Assembly: GCA_037577475.1 (NCBI GenBank)
Contig: CM075192.1
Location: 30,093,194-30,157,193 of the forward strand
Direction: 5' to 3'
DNA length: 64,000 bases
From: Chaunax sp. Z400
Lineage: Eukaryota > Chordata > Actinopteri > Lophiiformes > Chaunacidae
Made by a program: the position numbers and the translations under genes. Shown piece after piece: positions 26,601 through 33,348 of the stretch. The first letter of the stretch is position 1, and each line of letters begins with the position of its first letter. The notes beneath the pieces are model-generated. The model did no database searches, was not told the origin of the DNA, and saw only the letters and a program-made list of their open reading frames with translations.

Positions 26601-29600
26601 TGTGTGTTAATGTGTGTTAATGTGTGTTAACATATGTTAGTGTGCGATGTGTCAAATATGTGTGTGTGTGTGTGTGTGATGTGTACTGTGTGTGTGTGTG
26701 ATGTGTACTGTGTGTGTGTGATGTGTACTGTGTGTGTGTGTGATGTGTACTGTGTGTGTGTGATGAGATGTGACAGCTGTGATCTCTGTTAGTCCTCTCT
26801 CCATCCTTCTTTCTCTGAAATGACTCAACTGTGAAATCACTGAGACAGACACCTTCCCATAATCCTCTCTGCCTGTCTGCTGTCCCCAGCTGTACAAACA
26901 CACACACTCACACTGACACAGATTCACACCAAAATACACACACAAATACACTGAGGCACATCTCAAGACACACACACACTCACTCCAAACATCATTCAGA
27001 CATCGACAACATGTTAGAAATCACTTCATGTTTGTCAGACGGTCTGAACAAATCTGGACTGGATGTTTCATTAGAACCAAAGTCTGCTGCACTGAAACAT
27101 CTGGACAGAAACATCTGGACCCCACTGTGACTGTAGACACACACATCTGGACCCCACTGTGTCTGTAGACACACACATCTGGACCCCACTGTGTCTGTAG
27201 ACACACACATCTGGACCCCACTGTGACTGTAGACACACCTGGACCCCACTGTGACTGTAGACACACCTGGACCCCACTGTGACTGTAGACACACCTGGAC
27301 CCCACTGTGTCTGTAGACACACACATCTGGACCCCACTGTGTCTGTAGACACACATCTGGACCCCACTGTGACTGTAGACACATCTGGACCCCACTGTGA
27401 CTGTAGACACACCTGGACCCCACTGTGTCTGTAGACACACACATCTGGACCCCACTGTGACTGTAGACACACATCTGGTTCTCACTTATGGACGCTGAGT
27501 GACAATTGTGTGAATGAGCGCAATTTATTGAGAAGATTTTTTGAATATTTTTCCAGTTGCTCTCCACTCACATGATGATGTCACCCAGTCTAAAACCTAA
27601 TGAAGTTTAAGCTCTGATTGTTAAAAAACTGAATGTTATGGGGAAGTTAAATTATCTTGTTTTAAAGGTTGATCAGAGTTTCTAGCTGAACTAAATTCTG
27701 CCTAGTGATTTGTTGAATAACTGAAAATGTGGGATTTTTTTTTTACATTTTGTCCACATTTTTGCTAAAAATGCTGAATATTTCTGAAAGTATTGAATTT
27801 CTAAATAACAAAATGCAACACTCCAGCTTAGGGTTGATAGGTTATGAAAATTAATTGAATCGTTTTTGAGTTATGTCCCAGACAGAAGCTAGAAGCTTTC
27901 AGTTCAATCAGAAACTGTCTCTTTGCACATGGCCTCTGTGTTACAAGCAAACTTTCTCCTACGTTCCTCCACCCAGCCACTCATTATTAGAGAGTTTGTG
28001 TTTCTGTCACTGCGTTTTACTGTCTGTATGATCTGACAGCGATGGTGTCACAGTGTGTATGCAGCTGTGATGATGTCATGATGCACTTGGGCTCTGAATG
28101 GCTGTTGTGTGAAAGCATGCAAATTCTCACCCTCGCTCCTTTTGCTGGGAAACACTGACAGGTGGAGCAGTCCCGCCCAGCGCACGGCCCCGTCTGGTCG
28201 CCCTGGAAACCAAAGCCACACAAACATCATCATTCCACCAATGTGACATCATACGATAATCACATTACATTCCCATGACATCACTGTATCATCATAAGAC
28301 CATCTTGATACTTCATTAACCTGACATGATCTCAGATGTCTATTGTCGACTAGAGGAAAGTTTTTCATTTGACATACAGTACAATAAGTCATCATTATGA
28401 CATCACATAACATCAGTTGGACCTCATGACAAAAACAATAATAGAGTTTAATTCATGTTTATTTGCTTTTTCTTTTATTTATCCTTTTATTTTCTTCATA
28501 TATGTATTGTTCATATATGGTTTATGTATTATTATTTTTGTAAGTATTGGTTTACATATTTGAATTGATTATAATTATAGAATAAAGTTCTATTAAAAAA
28601 AAAAAAAAAATTTTTTTTTACTGATCAAGATGGCTGCAGACGTTAGCCTCACTTAAAGCTAAACTTTAAGTGGAGCATCAACAACTTCATGACATCGTCA
28701 TGTAATTCATTAGCTTAGCTGGATAAGATGTTGGAGGTAATGTGGGTGATGTTAGCTTAGCATTGTTAGTTGCGTTACTCTACATTCAGCCACTGAATCT
28801 GTCTGAAATTCCTTAGCAACATGCTATCTATTATGCTAAAACACTATGTGAGGTTTTTAGCATGTCTGAAACCTGAGTATAAAACCAATAACATATGAAT
28901 TGTGTACTATTTATTTTTATCCTTTTGACAGTTATATGATTTGTTTAATGCTGATATTCCATCAGTTTCTTCATGTTTGTCCAGTTATCAGGTTGAGTGA
29001 AGGGTTCAGAGTAAAAACAGGATCTGGGATCTGCAGCTGATCCCAGATCTGTGAACAGATTCCTTCTCTAAAGCTGATGGTGCATTATGTTTAATGACAT
29101 AATTTTTAGAACTGAAATTATGTTTTTGTTATTATAGAGACAGTAAAGAACCAAAAGAGGTTCCATTGGATACATCTGCTGAATTCCTGGTACCGGTTCC
29201 AAAGTGAACAGGAAGAAGTGAAGGATGTGGAGCTGGTTTTACGTATCCAGATGTATTTTCTCCTACAAACCCAGACTGCAGCAGGGTGAGTTTAGTGTGT
29301 CCTTGTGCGTTTTGTTTTTATGGTGCATTCACTGTGTTCAGACAGTGAGGAATGTAAACATCATGCAGACACAGACAAGCATCTCTGAGATTCTGAGGAC
29401 GCAGACAGCTGACTGTGTGCGAGTGTCAGATAACGTCGGTGACGATCGGGCTCCATTTTTCTGACCCACACAGTCTTTGAACAGCCTGAATGAGGACAGA
29501 TGTAAAGCAACTTCTCTTTATCAGATACAAATCAAACCATCATAGCTTCAACCTCAGATCAACTCCTAACACTGACGACTGCAGCGGAGGCCAACACGCG

Positions 29601-32600
29601 TGTTCAGAACTGTGTACTATAACACGTTTCTTCTTTAATGTAGCCTTATAATAAAACAGTCCCTCCAGTCTGTCACATATAAATGTCTGGTTTCATGTCA
29701 GCTCATCTGGAGACCATATATCCTCCTGACCCCAGTATGTGATCTCCTCCACTCTGGTGAGTCTAGAAGAGGGGATGTTGTTCAGGATTTATGTTATGGA
29801 AAAGATTAACAACCTTCCATCACCTTAAAATCATCTTTCCATGGAAACCCCCCCAAAATAAAAAAAAACAAAAAATCTAAATATTAATTATTTATGTTTA
29901 AAGTTTGGTAAAGAAGAATTCATAGTTTGCTCCAGATAAAATATTCCAGTGGTTGGAATATTACTATATTATTATATTATATACAACAAGAAATAAATGT
30001 CCTGTTGAAGAAAGAAAGGGGGGGGGGGGGGGGGGGGGGGGGAGGTTTATGGCCTTGTCCCTGACCCCAGTTCAAACCCTCCACTTTTTTTGTTTTTGAC
30101 AAACAAAAACAAACTAGAATAGCATTCATTTACTCTTTGGTCCAGATGTTTCTGTAAAGCTCGTACCTCCAACAAAGCGGAACAATCCCACCTGTCTGAT
30201 TAGCCTGTCTGATCTAGGCCCCGCCCCTCGATAAAGCCACATTTCCACTACGTAGCACCGGCCGGACTCGGTATTGTGTACTTTTCTCCAGGTCGTTTTC
30301 CATTACGGGATGGTTCCTCCTCGGGGTAGATGGAATGCCGCACAAACCTGCCGCGGCATCGTCTTCACCCCTCTGGTGATCCTCTCGTCAGCTGTTTAAG
30401 ACAGGAACGTCTGCACCTCCTCAATATAGCAGCCGCAAGTAGCTCAGCTGTTTGAGTGTGGCGGCCATTGATTTGTGCTGTGCAGGACACGCCGTGTGTG
30501 CCGGGCATCGACCAATCAGTGGTCTGTAACATTTCATGTGACCTTTTTAGTACCTGCTCGGCTCACTTGGAACCACAACGGAGGAGGTACTAAAAAAGTA
30601 GAACCAGGTACTTTTTACTTAATGGAAAACCAAAAAAGGCGAAAAGAGTAAAGTAGAGGCGGTGCTACAATGTGGAAATGAAGCTTTAGTTTTGGTGAAC
30701 TAGCAAGAGAATAAATTCCTGAATCCCCCCCCCCCAAATCCAGTTTTATGGAAGTCTGTCCGGTGATTTTTACCTAATCCTGCTGACAAACCATCAGAAC
30801 CATCAGACACAGGTGGAAACATGACCTCCTAATTGGTGGTAACAAACCAATCAGCTGGAAGCTTCTGGGTTCTGCTGCTGACCAGGTGTTTGGATTCATC
30901 TGATGGTCCTGTGGGCGTAAACCAGGTCAGGAACCAGTGTGAAAAAGGATTTGACAGTAACTGTCCCCCTTCATCCATCCCACACTGAGTGTCCCTGTTG
31001 ATACACTGAGTGTGTTTTTTTTTCTCAGGGGGCCCCAGACAGTGGGTTTCCCAGCATGCAGCAGTGTTTGTGTAGCAGCCAAATTCCTGCCGCGTTGTGT
31101 AAACCAGGTTATCAGTCAGGCGTGGCTATCAGCAGCAGGAATGTAGCTATCGCTTGATCTGCTGTCACGACTTGTGACCTGAAAGTCTGAACTCCCACCA
31201 TCATCCCTCCATCAGTCCTACATTTGACCTCCATCATCCCTCCATCTTCTGTTCTGTACTCCTCACCATCCTCCATCCATCTCCAACCAGTCCCAGCTCC
31301 CACTAACATCCATTAGTCCTCCATCCATCCTCCCACCATCCTCCCACCATCCCTCCATGAGAGACAACACGTCACCACTGATTGGTTGAAAACACCATGT
31401 AGCAACTGATTGGCAGGCGATGCTGCTGTTCACAGACACTGAACCTGACGACCTCAACAGGATAGAGAGACTGAGGAGGAACTTTGTCTACCTCTGCGGG
31501 GGATCCTGGATCAGTTCACCATCACCTCTGCAGGGGTGATCCTGGATCAGTTCACCATCATCCCTTCATCTCTCATGCATACATCCCACCTGAAGCTTCA
31601 GAGATCCTGTCTTTCTTAGACCACTTGTGATTGGTTAGCTAACAGACAACGTTGAATTTTAGCAGCCTAACTTGATGAGGTATGGTCAGTAAGTTGTGGT
31701 GGGACTACAAGCCCAATTGAACCCTCTCTATCCACACCAGTATCAGAATTGGTTCATGGTAAAGCAGAGTCCAAACCATGTCCTCTTGATGAAGCTACTG
31801 TGGCTGAGGATCCGTAAAGAATCAGATGTAAAGAAAGGTCAAAGAAATAATCAGCATGAAATACTCCGGTTACCCACCACAGGTGTATTTCATTGAAGAA
31901 AAACAGAAGATATTTAAATTGTCCATTTTTTTGTTAATTATTGAACATCTGAGACAAAGTTGAATTTTTAAATTCAAAAGAAAATTCCCAAAACGTCAAA
32001 AGGCTCCTCTCCAGAACAGTTTCAAGAAATAATATTGGACAGTTTTACAGTTATGACTTGGAAACTCACAGAATGAACCTAAATTCAGTTTGTAACCACG
32101 GAAACGAAGAAATACAAACGATTAACGTTCCTAAATAGCAAACGGCACCACGTCAGGATTTTGGTTGCTGTGCAGAAAGTTACAGAAAAAATATGAAACA
32201 GTTTAGACAGACAGACGGAAACCATTCCTGAATCCCCCAATAATGACTTAGTCTGAGAAACTGAACCCCATGAATATGTTACTGTGATCACAAATAAAAT
32301 GGTCTAATCATGAATTAATGCAAACAAAAGCTGGCTTTTATAAAAATGTATTTTAGCAACTGTTATTCAAAAATTATTAGAATAACACTCCTTTTTGGAC
32401 ATGTGATGTAATTCAATGTTTGCTTGTTTTTTCTTGCTTTTTTGATATGTTTATTTATTATTGTTATTATTATTTTGTTGTTATGTACAAGGCTATTTAA
32501 TTTTGCACATTCAAATGTTATTTTTATTTTTTTTATTACATGTTCAAAATAAAAAAATTCAAACTCAAACTCAAAAAACTCAAACTGTGAATTGTTCTGT

Positions 32601-33348
32601 CTGTATGTCTGTCTGTGCTGCAGCAGACATGAGTGGAATAAAAGTATATATTATTTATTATCTTCATAGGCTACAATTTTCCTGAACCTCAAAAATAGGT
32701 TTCTGGTTGATCAACCATCTTTGGAAGTTGACCTTCCTTCACGCTGATCCTTCATGTTCATGCTGCAGCTGAACATTCATTTAAATTACAGACATGACAC
32801 ACAGGATTCTGATCACAGACAACATCAACAATTATGACAAATGACTTTAGGAGTCCAGGTAATCCTGTTAAATCCTGGTCCAGTATGAAAAGGACTTTAA
32901 AGGTGATCAGGATAAAACCTAAGCTGTGTGTCCATTCAGGAGCCGCATTCGACCCGTTTCAAAGGCTCCTTCAGAGAGGAACACGAAGGATGTAATGACT
33001 GCATGCTGGCTGACCCTTTCACAAGATTCATTGTGAGTCTACTTTTTTCCTTCTGTTTCCTCTGATTGGACAGCAGACAGGAAGCTGTGGAGAAGTAAAA
33101 CGTTTATAAACTCATAACTGAGCTTTCTTCAACTGAGAGCTCATTAAATCACACCTGAGCTGCATCAGGACACATAAAACCAACGGAATCAGTCAGGAAA
33201 ACATTCACCATCTTTGATTCTGAGGATTTCCTGTCTGAAGAGGAAGAGAGGCATCTCTGAACCTTCACAATTAAAGTCCAGTGAGGAAACCAAAGATGAA
33301 CTCACCCCGAGAGCTGCTGGAGGAGCTGCCAGGATCACGAGGAGACAC
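2413..33348 (-). CDS. col4a4: col4a4, collagen type IV alpha-4 chain (45 coding exons located, start exon not found)
   Basis: Encodes a secreted basement-membrane collagen that should trimerise with alpha-3 and alpha-5(IV). Located exons add up to 4,957 nt (about 1,651 residues plus a short missing start; human alpha-4 is about 1,690). Order: hydrophobic signal segment, 7S cysteine exon with GPCAGRDCSTCQC, long Gly-X-Y domain with many interruptions, and a complete NC1 domain (two homologous halves, 12 expected cysteines) ending in a stop at 2413-2415. Reading phase is continuous across every junction and all introns use GT-AG. The 5' exons begin on whole Gly codons while most 3' exons split them, a known type IV collagen trait. 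Identity rests on remembered human sequences: GYSLLYLEGQEKAH, HTGAGDEGGGQ and the VDPPEDLYIKG interruption fit alpha-4 better than alpha-2 or alpha-6. Oddities: NC1 cross-link residues are substituted, and there are many helix cysteines. Individual exons are listed separately. Confidence 0.9.
2970..3253 (-). CDS. col4a4: col4a4 exon: NC1 middle
   Basis: 284 nt; begins by completing a split Gly codon after 'ttctag', ends ATG|GTGGGT. Encodes AGSCMPVFSTMPF, RNDKSYWLSTTAAVPSIP and SRCVVCEAP. The usual PMPM or PMM methionines after SYWL are replaced by VPSIP. Confidence 0.95.
3735..3990 (+). pseudogene. Decayed LINE reverse transcriptase fragment
   Basis: About 3,855-3,920 reads CLFADDVVLLSLSDCDLH, the F/YADD catalytic box of non-LTR reverse transcriptases, then a stop (TGA) before ALG. 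Lies in a col4a4 intron, opposite strand to the host gene. No long frame survives. Confidence 0.75.
4117..4541. mobile_element. Short inverted-repeat (MITE-like) element
   Basis: Begins AGGGTGCTTTC and ends GAAAGTGCCCT, an 11-bp inverted repeat with one mismatch, around 425 bp without coding potential. No clear target-site duplication. Confidence 0.55.
4841..5029 (-). CDS. col4a4: col4a4 exon: helix-to-NC1 junction
   Basis: 189 nt. Ends the Gly-X-Y domain (GDPGPVGDRGGPGPG) and starts NC1 with GFLLVMHSQ and GYSLLYLEGQEKAHTQDLG, the stretch most diagnostic of alpha-4. Confidence 0.95.
5345..5824. mobile_element. Recurrent repeat family, copy 1
   Basis: Contains 'cctcggccaaggctcaa', 'tttcatggaaatctgtccac', 'ttgcataatcc', then 'accaaccaacc' and 'cctccttggtggag'. 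The two ends are inverted versions of each other, suggesting a non-autonomous DNA transposon. Confidence 0.6.
5889..6005 (-). CDS. col4a4: col4a4 exon, collagenous
   Basis: 117 nt, pure Gly-X-Y from GKKGNAGDAG to GERGAVGAKG; flanked by 'tttcag' and 'gtgagt'; both ends split a Gly codon. Confidence 0.93.
6606..6854 (-). CDS. col4a4: col4a4 exon, collagenous with Cys interruption
   Basis: 249 nt, the largest helix exon. Contains the interruption RVSPCPNYPPAQEG, matching position and Cys-Pro content of DDCPRIPG in human alpha-4. Flanked by 'gatcag' and 'gtgaga'. Confidence 0.93.
7483..7794. mobile_element. Recurrent repeat family, copy 2
   Basis: Starts 'acctccaccaaggcc', contains 'atggaaatcagtccggtagt' and ends 'cctccttggttgaggt'. 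The clearest copy with inverted ends. Confidence 0.65.
8400..8555 (-). CDS. col4a4: col4a4 exon, collagenous
   Basis: 156 nt; GGPGDVGDPG, a short break at QNLPVPG, one helix Cys in GCWG; ends GLKG split before 'gtcagt'. Confidence 0.93.
8636..8743 (-). CDS. col4a4: col4a4 exon, collagenous
   Basis: 108 nt; contains GPDCKAPIPGPQG and GCLG, so two cysteines. Acceptor 'gttgtag', donor 'gtcagt'. Confidence 0.92.
8820..8948 (-). CDS. col4a4: col4a4 exon, collagenous
   Basis: 129 nt, GLGVQGPPGSKG through GSKGPPGPKG; donor is the weaker 'gtttgt'. Confidence 0.92.
9421..9492 (-). CDS. col4a4: col4a4 exon, collagenous
   Basis: 72 nt, GPPGPLGLHGLDG to GDMGTRG; 'gcatcag' acceptor and 'gtatga' donor. 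Confidence 0.92.
10516..10623 (-). CDS. col4a4: col4a4 exon, collagenous
   Basis: 108 nt, GVVGPSGPRG to GCPGLQG with one Cys; 'tttcag' acceptor, 'gtcaga' donor. Confidence 0.92.
11792..11899 (-). CDS. col4a4: col4a4 exon, collagenous
   Basis: 108 nt, GSTGPRGDPGG, GCKADPGHQG (one Cys), ends GQPG split before 'gtacag'. Confidence 0.92.
12074..12148 (-). CDS. col4a4: col4a4 exon, collagenous
   Basis: 75 nt, GDKGETVVFPGPPG (short interruption VVFP) to GDFGPSG; flanked by 'gtttcag' and 'gtgatg'. Confidence 0.92.
12258..12321 (-). CDS. col4a4: col4a4 exon, collagenous
   Basis: 64 nt, starts in phase 0: GDPGCPGQPGEPG and GCVGPKG, two cysteines; restores the split-Gly phase downstream. Confidence 0.92.
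12606..12784 (-). CDS. col4a4: col4a4 exon, collagenous
   Basis: 179 nt, GSKGVQGATG to GETGDP, ending in phase 0 at 'CCA|gtaaga'. Uninterrupted Gly-X-Y. Confidence 0.93.
13020..13350. repeat. Degenerate GACTCAACTG-type tandem repeat
   Basis: Intronic stretch of imperfect 'actggactcaacctgact' motifs; no gene. Confidence 0.7.
13640..13747 (-). CDS. col4a4: col4a4 exon, collagenous with interruption
   Basis: 108 nt; GETKYVPIKGVRG is a non-Gly-X-Y break; donor 'gtcagt'. Confidence 0.92.
13931..14074 (-). CDS. col4a4: col4a4 exon, collagenous
   Basis: 144 nt; two helix cysteines in GTCGRKG and GCEG; acceptor 'tttaag', donor 'gtaaac'. Confidence 0.92.
14157..14324 (-). CDS. col4a4: col4a4 exon, collagenous
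   Basis: 168 nt, GFSGEKGEIGEDG to GPEGEKG. The upstream 81-nt intron (14325-14405) is stop-free and in frame. Confidence 0.92.
14406..14567 (-). CDS. col4a4: col4a4 exon, collagenous with Cys interruption
   Basis: 162 nt, GVLGLTGSPG, interruption PTSELCETGKPG, ends GPPG split before 'gtgacc'. Confidence 0.92.
14670..14890. mobile_element. Dispersed repeat, probably retroelement tail
   Basis: 'tttattaatcccataggggg' followed by 'ctgcatttgacccatccctg' and 'gagcagtgggctgcc', wording I recognise from abundant teleost interspersed repeats. Family not assigned. Confidence 0.55.
15251..15400 (-). CDS. col4a4: col4a4 exon, collagenous
   Basis: 150 nt, GSPGLQGSSG, small break at DSDVG, ends IDGLPG; 'taacag' acceptor, 'gtgaat' donor. 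Confidence 0.92.
15662..15730 (-). CDS. col4a4: col4a4 exon, collagenous
   Basis: 69 nt, GPPGIVGDMG to EGFSYGGDPG; flanked by 'tgcag' and 'gtacac'. Confidence 0.9.
15812..15919 (-). CDS. col4a4: col4a4 exon, collagenous
   Basis: 108 nt, GYTGIPGSPG, interruption with Cys (FRCITGLDG), ends GRQG split before 'gtaaca'. Confidence 0.92.
16110..16178 (-). CDS. col4a4: col4a4 exon, Cys interruption
   Basis: 69 nt; starts GDTLPCVPKNPG, a non-helical break with one Cys, then GEKGNTGNTG. Confidence 0.9.
16340..16523 (-). CDS. col4a4: col4a4 exon, collagenous
   Basis: 184 nt, phase 0 start GESFPSSPGERG, ends GLKGVRG split before 'gtagag'. Confidence 0.92.
16850..16956 (-). CDS. col4a4: col4a4 exon, collagenous
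   Basis: 107 nt, GEKGNRGPPGPSGRQG to GSPGPQ, ending in phase 0 at 'CAG|gtcagt'. Confidence 0.92.
17029..17101 (-). CDS. col4a4: col4a4 exon with interruption
   Basis: 73 nt, GLGGFRGVKG then GDFIVVDIKG, corresponding to GDMVVSRVKG in human alpha-4. Confidence 0.92.
17183..17343 (-). CDS. col4a4: col4a4 exon with CxC interruption
   Basis: 161 nt; GDCSCGLPLVMRGVPG carries the Cys-X-Cys break seen as GLCACEPG in human alpha-4; ends GERGKQ in phase 0. Confidence 0.92.
17867..18501 (+). mobile_element. Internally deleted hAT element in col4a4 intron
   Basis: 635 bp. The left end CCACAGTTCTTAAAGTG and the inverted right end CAGTGGTTCTCAAC match the hAT-type end. Flanks cattatag (17859-17866) and cattacag (18502-18509) form an 8-bp target-site duplication with one mismatch. 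It carries an open 93-codon remnant with transposase-like pieces. Opposite strand to the host gene. Confidence 0.8.
17938..18219 (+). pseudogene. hAT (ZBED5/FAM200-like) transposase remnant
   Basis: 93-residue open frame. The N-terminal part ACRIAQCKKPHTIAF resembles the KKPHTI region of ZBED5-like transposases. The C-terminal part ASLKAKNRSQLNIEHDFRMS resembles their last segment (IKTKxRxRLDVExDLR) and ends in SH. The middle of the transposase is gone, so it is fused by an internal deletion and cannot be catalytic. Confidence 0.65.
18541..18630 (-). CDS. col4a4: col4a4 exon with Cys
   Basis: 90 nt, GSYCLPGAQG to GFPGFKG. Its donor lies 39 bp from the end of a small hAT element at 17867-18501. 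Confidence 0.92.
18774..18929 (-). CDS. col4a4: col4a4 exon with interruption
   Basis: 156 nt, GPAGVVGQRG, break QVFVDGPTPG, ends GEPGSPG split before 'gtacca'. Confidence 0.93.
19093..19197 (-). CDS. col4a4: col4a4 exon, collagenous
   Basis: 105 nt, GDIGDPGASGLRG to GDPGRSIPG; 'cttccag' acceptor, 'gtcagt' donor. Confidence 0.92.
19555..19985. repeat. Minisatellite, about 35-40 bp units
   Basis: Units around 'ctagttattccaacctcaa' plus 'ccaaccaaccaacat', about eleven imperfect copies within a col4a4 intron. Confidence 0.85.
20040..20095. mobile_element. Dispersed repeat tail next to a splice site
   Basis: 'gataagataagataagata' then 'ccctttattagtcccacagt'; resembles the 14,670 repeat and ends within 10 bp of the col4a4 exon at 20104. 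Confidence 0.55.
20104..20164 (-). CDS. col4a4: col4a4 exon with interruption
   Basis: 61 nt, phase 0 GMMGDPGPKG then LPQDVDITHT, a break. The donor 'gtacgc' directly abuts a dispersed repeat tail (20040-20095). Confidence 0.88.
20432..20485 (-). CDS. col4a4: col4a4 exon, collagenous
   Basis: 54 nt, six Gly-X-Y triplets GIQGSPGLPGLIGREGPK; a unit exon of classic collagen size. From here toward the 5' end all exons are in phase 0. Confidence 0.92.
20862..20906 (-). CDS. col4a4: col4a4 exon, collagenous
   Basis: 45 nt, GFSGNTGLLGDKGFK, 'tttcag' acceptor and 'gtgggt' donor. Confidence 0.9.
21122..21184 (-). CDS. col4a4: col4a4 exon, collagenous
   Basis: 63 nt, GLDALPGLKGEKG to GFPGPR with one short break at the start. 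Confidence 0.9.
21393..21437 (-). CDS. col4a4: col4a4 exon, collagenous
   Basis: 45 nt, GHRGVKGVCGLQGLP, one helix Cys. Confidence 0.9.
21478..21860. repeat. Degenerate ACCACAGTAGAA tandem repeat
   Basis: Many 'agaaccacagtagaac' variants with no fixed unit length, between two col4a4 exons. Confidence 0.8.
21868..21948 (-). CDS. col4a4: col4a4 exon with diagnostic interruption
   Basis: 81 nt, GDQGLQGPPG followed by PFEYVDPPEDLYIKGEQ; compare LLVEPPDFCLYKGEKG in human alpha-4, but without its Cys. Strong support for the alpha-4 call. Confidence 0.93.
21962..22137. repeat. 34-bp minisatellite, five copies
   Basis: Unit starts 'cactgcaatactaatactgc' and finishes 'acaatacaacacag'; begins 14 bp from the exon at 21868-21948. 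Confidence 0.85.
22269..22310 (-). CDS. col4a4: col4a4 exon, collagenous
   Basis: 42 nt, GEKGRSLPGQKGDE; 'ttttag' acceptor, 'gtacag' donor. Confidence 0.88.
22541..22576 (-). CDS. col4a4: col4a4 exon, collagenous
   Basis: 36 nt, GLPGLPGSRGPP between 'cttcag' and 'gtaagt'. Confidence 0.88.
22831..22893 (-). CDS. col4a4: col4a4 exon, collagenous
   Basis: 63 nt, GEQGLPGPTG to GLDGTN between 'ctgcag' and 'gtgagt'. Confidence 0.9.
23404..23439 (-). CDS. col4a4: col4a4 exon, collagenous
   Basis: 36 nt, GEVGYTGLPGLQ between 'tgacag' and 'gtgaga'. Confidence 0.88.
23676..23744 (-). CDS. col4a4: col4a4 exon with interruption
   Basis: 69 nt, GFPGLKGFPG then DPSVLFIQYPGIP, matching the SVFILGAVKG break of human alpha-4. 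Confidence 0.9.
23963..24079 (-). CDS. col4a4: col4a4 exon, 7S-proximal
   Basis: 117 nt, GHPGSAGGPG, GCNGTRGERG (the N-terminal helix Cys typical of several collagen IV chains) to GSDGEQ. Confidence 0.92.
24167..24211 (-). CDS. col4a4: col4a4 exon, collagenous
   Basis: 45 nt, GSVGVPGFPGLEGVP between 'ctcag' and 'gtaaga'. Confidence 0.9.
24349..24483 (-). CDS. col4a4: col4a4 exon, first long Gly-X-Y stretch
   Basis: 135 nt, GPPGPLGRQG to GAAGLKGDS, uninterrupted; follows the 7S cysteine exon across a 3.6-kb intron. Confidence 0.93.
24890..24960 (-). pseudogene. Decayed LINE reverse transcriptase fragment
   Basis: Read on the minus strand about 24,922-24,880 gives VKFADDTTLLSSG, a reverse-transcriptase ADD box. 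Surrounding frames are broken. Confidence 0.65.
25340..25540 (+). pseudogene. Decayed LINE reverse transcriptase C-terminal fragment
   Basis: Encodes YIPTLTYGHGFWVVPERMGS then AEMISLRRVVGHNL, the typical 'PTLTYGHELWV... AEMSFLRRVAG' region downstream of the reverse transcriptase domain in fish LINEs. Truncated both sides. Confidence 0.75.
26590..26770. repeat. GT microsatellite with a GATGTGTACT unit
   Basis: (GT)n blocks alternating with 'gatgtgtactgtg' in the second large col4a4 intron. Confidence 0.9.
27112..27478. repeat. Minisatellite CTGGACCCCACTGTGACTGT, about 13 copies
   Basis: Units of roughly 26-33 bp, 'ctggaccccactgtgactgt' plus 'agacacac(acat)', nearly identical. It keeps long frames open on the minus strand by chance, but those are not genes. 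Confidence 0.9.
28131..28202 (-). CDS. col4a4: col4a4 7S cysteine exon
   Basis: 72 nt between 'tttccag' and 'gtgaga', phase 0 both sides. Encodes GDQTGPCAGRDCSTCQC and FPAKGAR; the four cysteines have the same spacing as GPCGGRDCSVCHC in human alpha-4. This is the N-terminal 7S tetramerisation region. Confidence 0.93.
28593..28619. repeat. Poly-A/poly-T junction
   Basis: A run of A directly followed by a run of T, possibly where two retroelement tails meet. Confidence 0.6.
30018..30042. repeat. Poly-G tract
   Basis: About 25 consecutive G bases; could form a quadruplex and is also assembly-prone. Confidence 0.85.
30164..30842. mobile_element. Recurrent repeat family, copy 3, split by another element
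   Basis: Left part 'acctccaacaaagcggaaca' and right part ending 'cctcctaattggtggtaac' belong to the same family as copies 1-2, interrupted by the element at 30240-30680. Confidence 0.6.
30240..30680. mobile_element. Inverted-repeat element nested in copy 3
   Basis: Starts CATTTCCACTACGTAGCACC and ends GGTGCTACAATGTGGAAATG; the ends are inverted repeats matching at 17 of 20 positions. About 440 bp, non-coding. Confidence 0.75.
31175..31345. repeat. Degenerate CCATCATCCCTCCATC repeat
   Basis: Pyrimidine-rich imperfect tandem repeat in the first col4a4 introns. Confidence 0.7.
33306..33348 (-). CDS. col4a4: col4a4 signal-peptide exon (probable)
   Basis: 43 nt between a pyrimidine-rich acceptor 'cttcttcctccag' and a consensus 'gtgagt' donor. 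In the frame that joins the 7S exon in phase 0 it reads CLLVILAAPPAALG, a plausible hydrophobic signal core. It has no ATG, and the upstream frame closes, so a further exon must supply the start, as in human COL4A4. Identity rests on position, splice sites and hydrophobicity only. Confidence 0.6.

Noticed and set aside
26992..27567. 191-codon minus-strand frame rich in WGPDVCVY
   Set aside because: Produced by the CTGGACCCCACTGTGACTGT minisatellite; three frames are open at once, as expected for a repeat without stops.
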